A stretch of DNA of 64,000 nt. Origin: Trichobilharzia szidati. Its lineage: Eukaryota > Platyhelminthes > Trematoda > Strigeidida > Schistosomatidae. This document shows positions 63,291-64,000 of the stretch, one piece after another; within the stretch, counting starts at the first letter, position 1, and every line of letters begins with the position of its first letter. The DNA lies in the NCBI GenBank assembly GCA_944472155.2, contig OX235272.1:96168020-96232019 (forward strand), read 5' to 3'. Under the pieces are notes generated by a model. It made no database searches, was not told where the DNA came from, and saw nothing but the letters and a program-made list of their open reading frames with translations. A program made the position numbers and the translations under genes.

Positions 63291-63554
63291 ATTCAGAAAA
63301 CAGTTGGTGTACATAAAGCACCTTTATTTCACCTTTGATTATATTTCTGTTACACGTGAATTAAAACAAACTGTCCGTCACCGTTGATTTCGTCTCTTGT
63401 AATCATCTTACCGAATTCAAGTGCTTTCTATAAGAGATTCTATCATTTTTCCAAACATACTAAAGATATTGCACTCAGCTAATTACATAACTCTTTTTTT
63501 TCATTCTTTACTTTCCAAGGGGAAGTTCTAGTGGTGTCAATGTTTCTTGTTTAC

Positions 63555-63699
63555 GGAGTGGGTCTGTTAGCCTCACGTCCGAAATTCCCTATTTTTTAAG
63601 CCTATTATTGGCGAGATTTCGGAATGCGACGGCAGTTGATCACCCAGCCGACTTGTGTGGTTGGAGACCATCTTACCACTGAACCATCATTGCGCACAA
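63555..63699 (-). mobile_element. SINE family A-like copy, 5' part
   Basis: Minus strand begins ttgtgcgcaatgatggttca and continues gtggtaagatggtctccaac; the body is diverged. Confidence 0.6.
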
Positions 63700-63809
63700 C
63701 AAGTAAAACAGTCACTTTATTGCCTATTTTGAAACTCTTTTAACTGAATATTCTTGAAATTATTTCCGCCTTTATTGACTTTTGAGGTGTATCTCACTTT
63801 CACTTTTTT

Positions 63810-64000
63810 GGTGGATGGTGAGTAGTAATGGATTCCAGTACGCGCATTTCATCCTGTTTGGGGCTCTCAAGCTGTTTGCGCTTGCAGTCCCAGTGAGTGA
63901 TAATGGTGTCTGCACTGAGACTCAAACTCTGAACTCACCATTTTAAATGCCAGCGAATTATCCACTAGGTTCCCTAGGTTCCACTGATAGTCACCATCCA
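63810..64000 (-). mobile_element. Smα-like hammerhead SINE, next to a second partial copy
   Basis: Minus-strand copy: tail end ggtggatggtgagtag (from 63810), hammerhead 63832-63877 (gaaa present in gatgaaa, core degraded to ttgagag), degenerate B box (63918-63930) and A-box region (63950-63979). From about 63980 the plus-strand sequence is the end of another copy in the opposite direction (ccactgatagtcaccatcca), cut by the window edge. Confidence 0.75.

Noticed and set aside
1..64000. CRISPR arrays, insertion sequences, rRNA genes or a spliced-leader RNA gene
   Set aside because: None seen; direct repeats with regular spacing and the known SL sequence are absent as far as I could read.

Overview
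The window is A+T-rich eukaryotic DNA and most probably comes from a schistosome blood fluke. Three things point there: short interspersed elements built like the schistosome Smα family (tRNA-like pol III head followed by a hammerhead ribozyme), 3' fragments of RTE-type (SR2-like) LINEs, and Penelope-like retroelements with a GIY-YIG endonuclease. The one protein gene is a rhodopsin-family amine receptor with a very long third cytoplasmic loop. No bacterial, plasmid or CRISPR feature is present. The species cannot be fixed from sequence alone.

The only confident cellular gene lies on the minus strand at 51109-53307. It encodes the N-terminus through transmembrane helix 6 of a serotonin-type GPCR. 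An in-frame stop just upstream supports the start codon, and the exon ends at a clean GTGAGT splice donor. The exon for TM7 was not found, so the intron runs leftward and may contain much or all of the remaining left part of the window.

The rest is intronic or intergenic DNA packed with retroelement remains. I recognise: (1) SINE family A, about 240 bp, with a tRNA-like head and a tail shared with the RTE LINE 3' ends; (2) SINE family B, with a tRNA-like head, a fossil hammerhead and a conserved tail, very often present as two copies facing away from each other; (3) Smα-like elements with recognisable hammerheads, one of which keeps every catalytic core position; (4) RTE-like LINE fragments (about 4300, 28880, 30150, 40090, 47250, 59880) and a long broken LINE at 54230-57300; (5) four Penelope-like fragments (8530, 12470, 17390, 61070).

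Layout: 1-9.5 kb, scattered SINEs, two inverted repeats and a PLE endonuclease remnant. 9.5-11.2 kb, a cluster of Smα-like hammerhead elements including a 330-bp foldback. 11.2-29 kb, SINE-B copies and two PLE bodies. 29-48 kb, RTE LINE fragments, SINE-A copies and a foldback SINE-B with target-site duplication. 48-54 kb, a hammerhead pair and the receptor gene. 54-64 kb, a broken LINE, then a PLE split by a SINE-A and more SINEs.

The most striking signals are the recurrent foldback architecture of SINE-B and Smα elements, the fossil hammerhead in SINE-B with a shared core defect, and the common 3' tail of SINE-A and the RTE LINEs.
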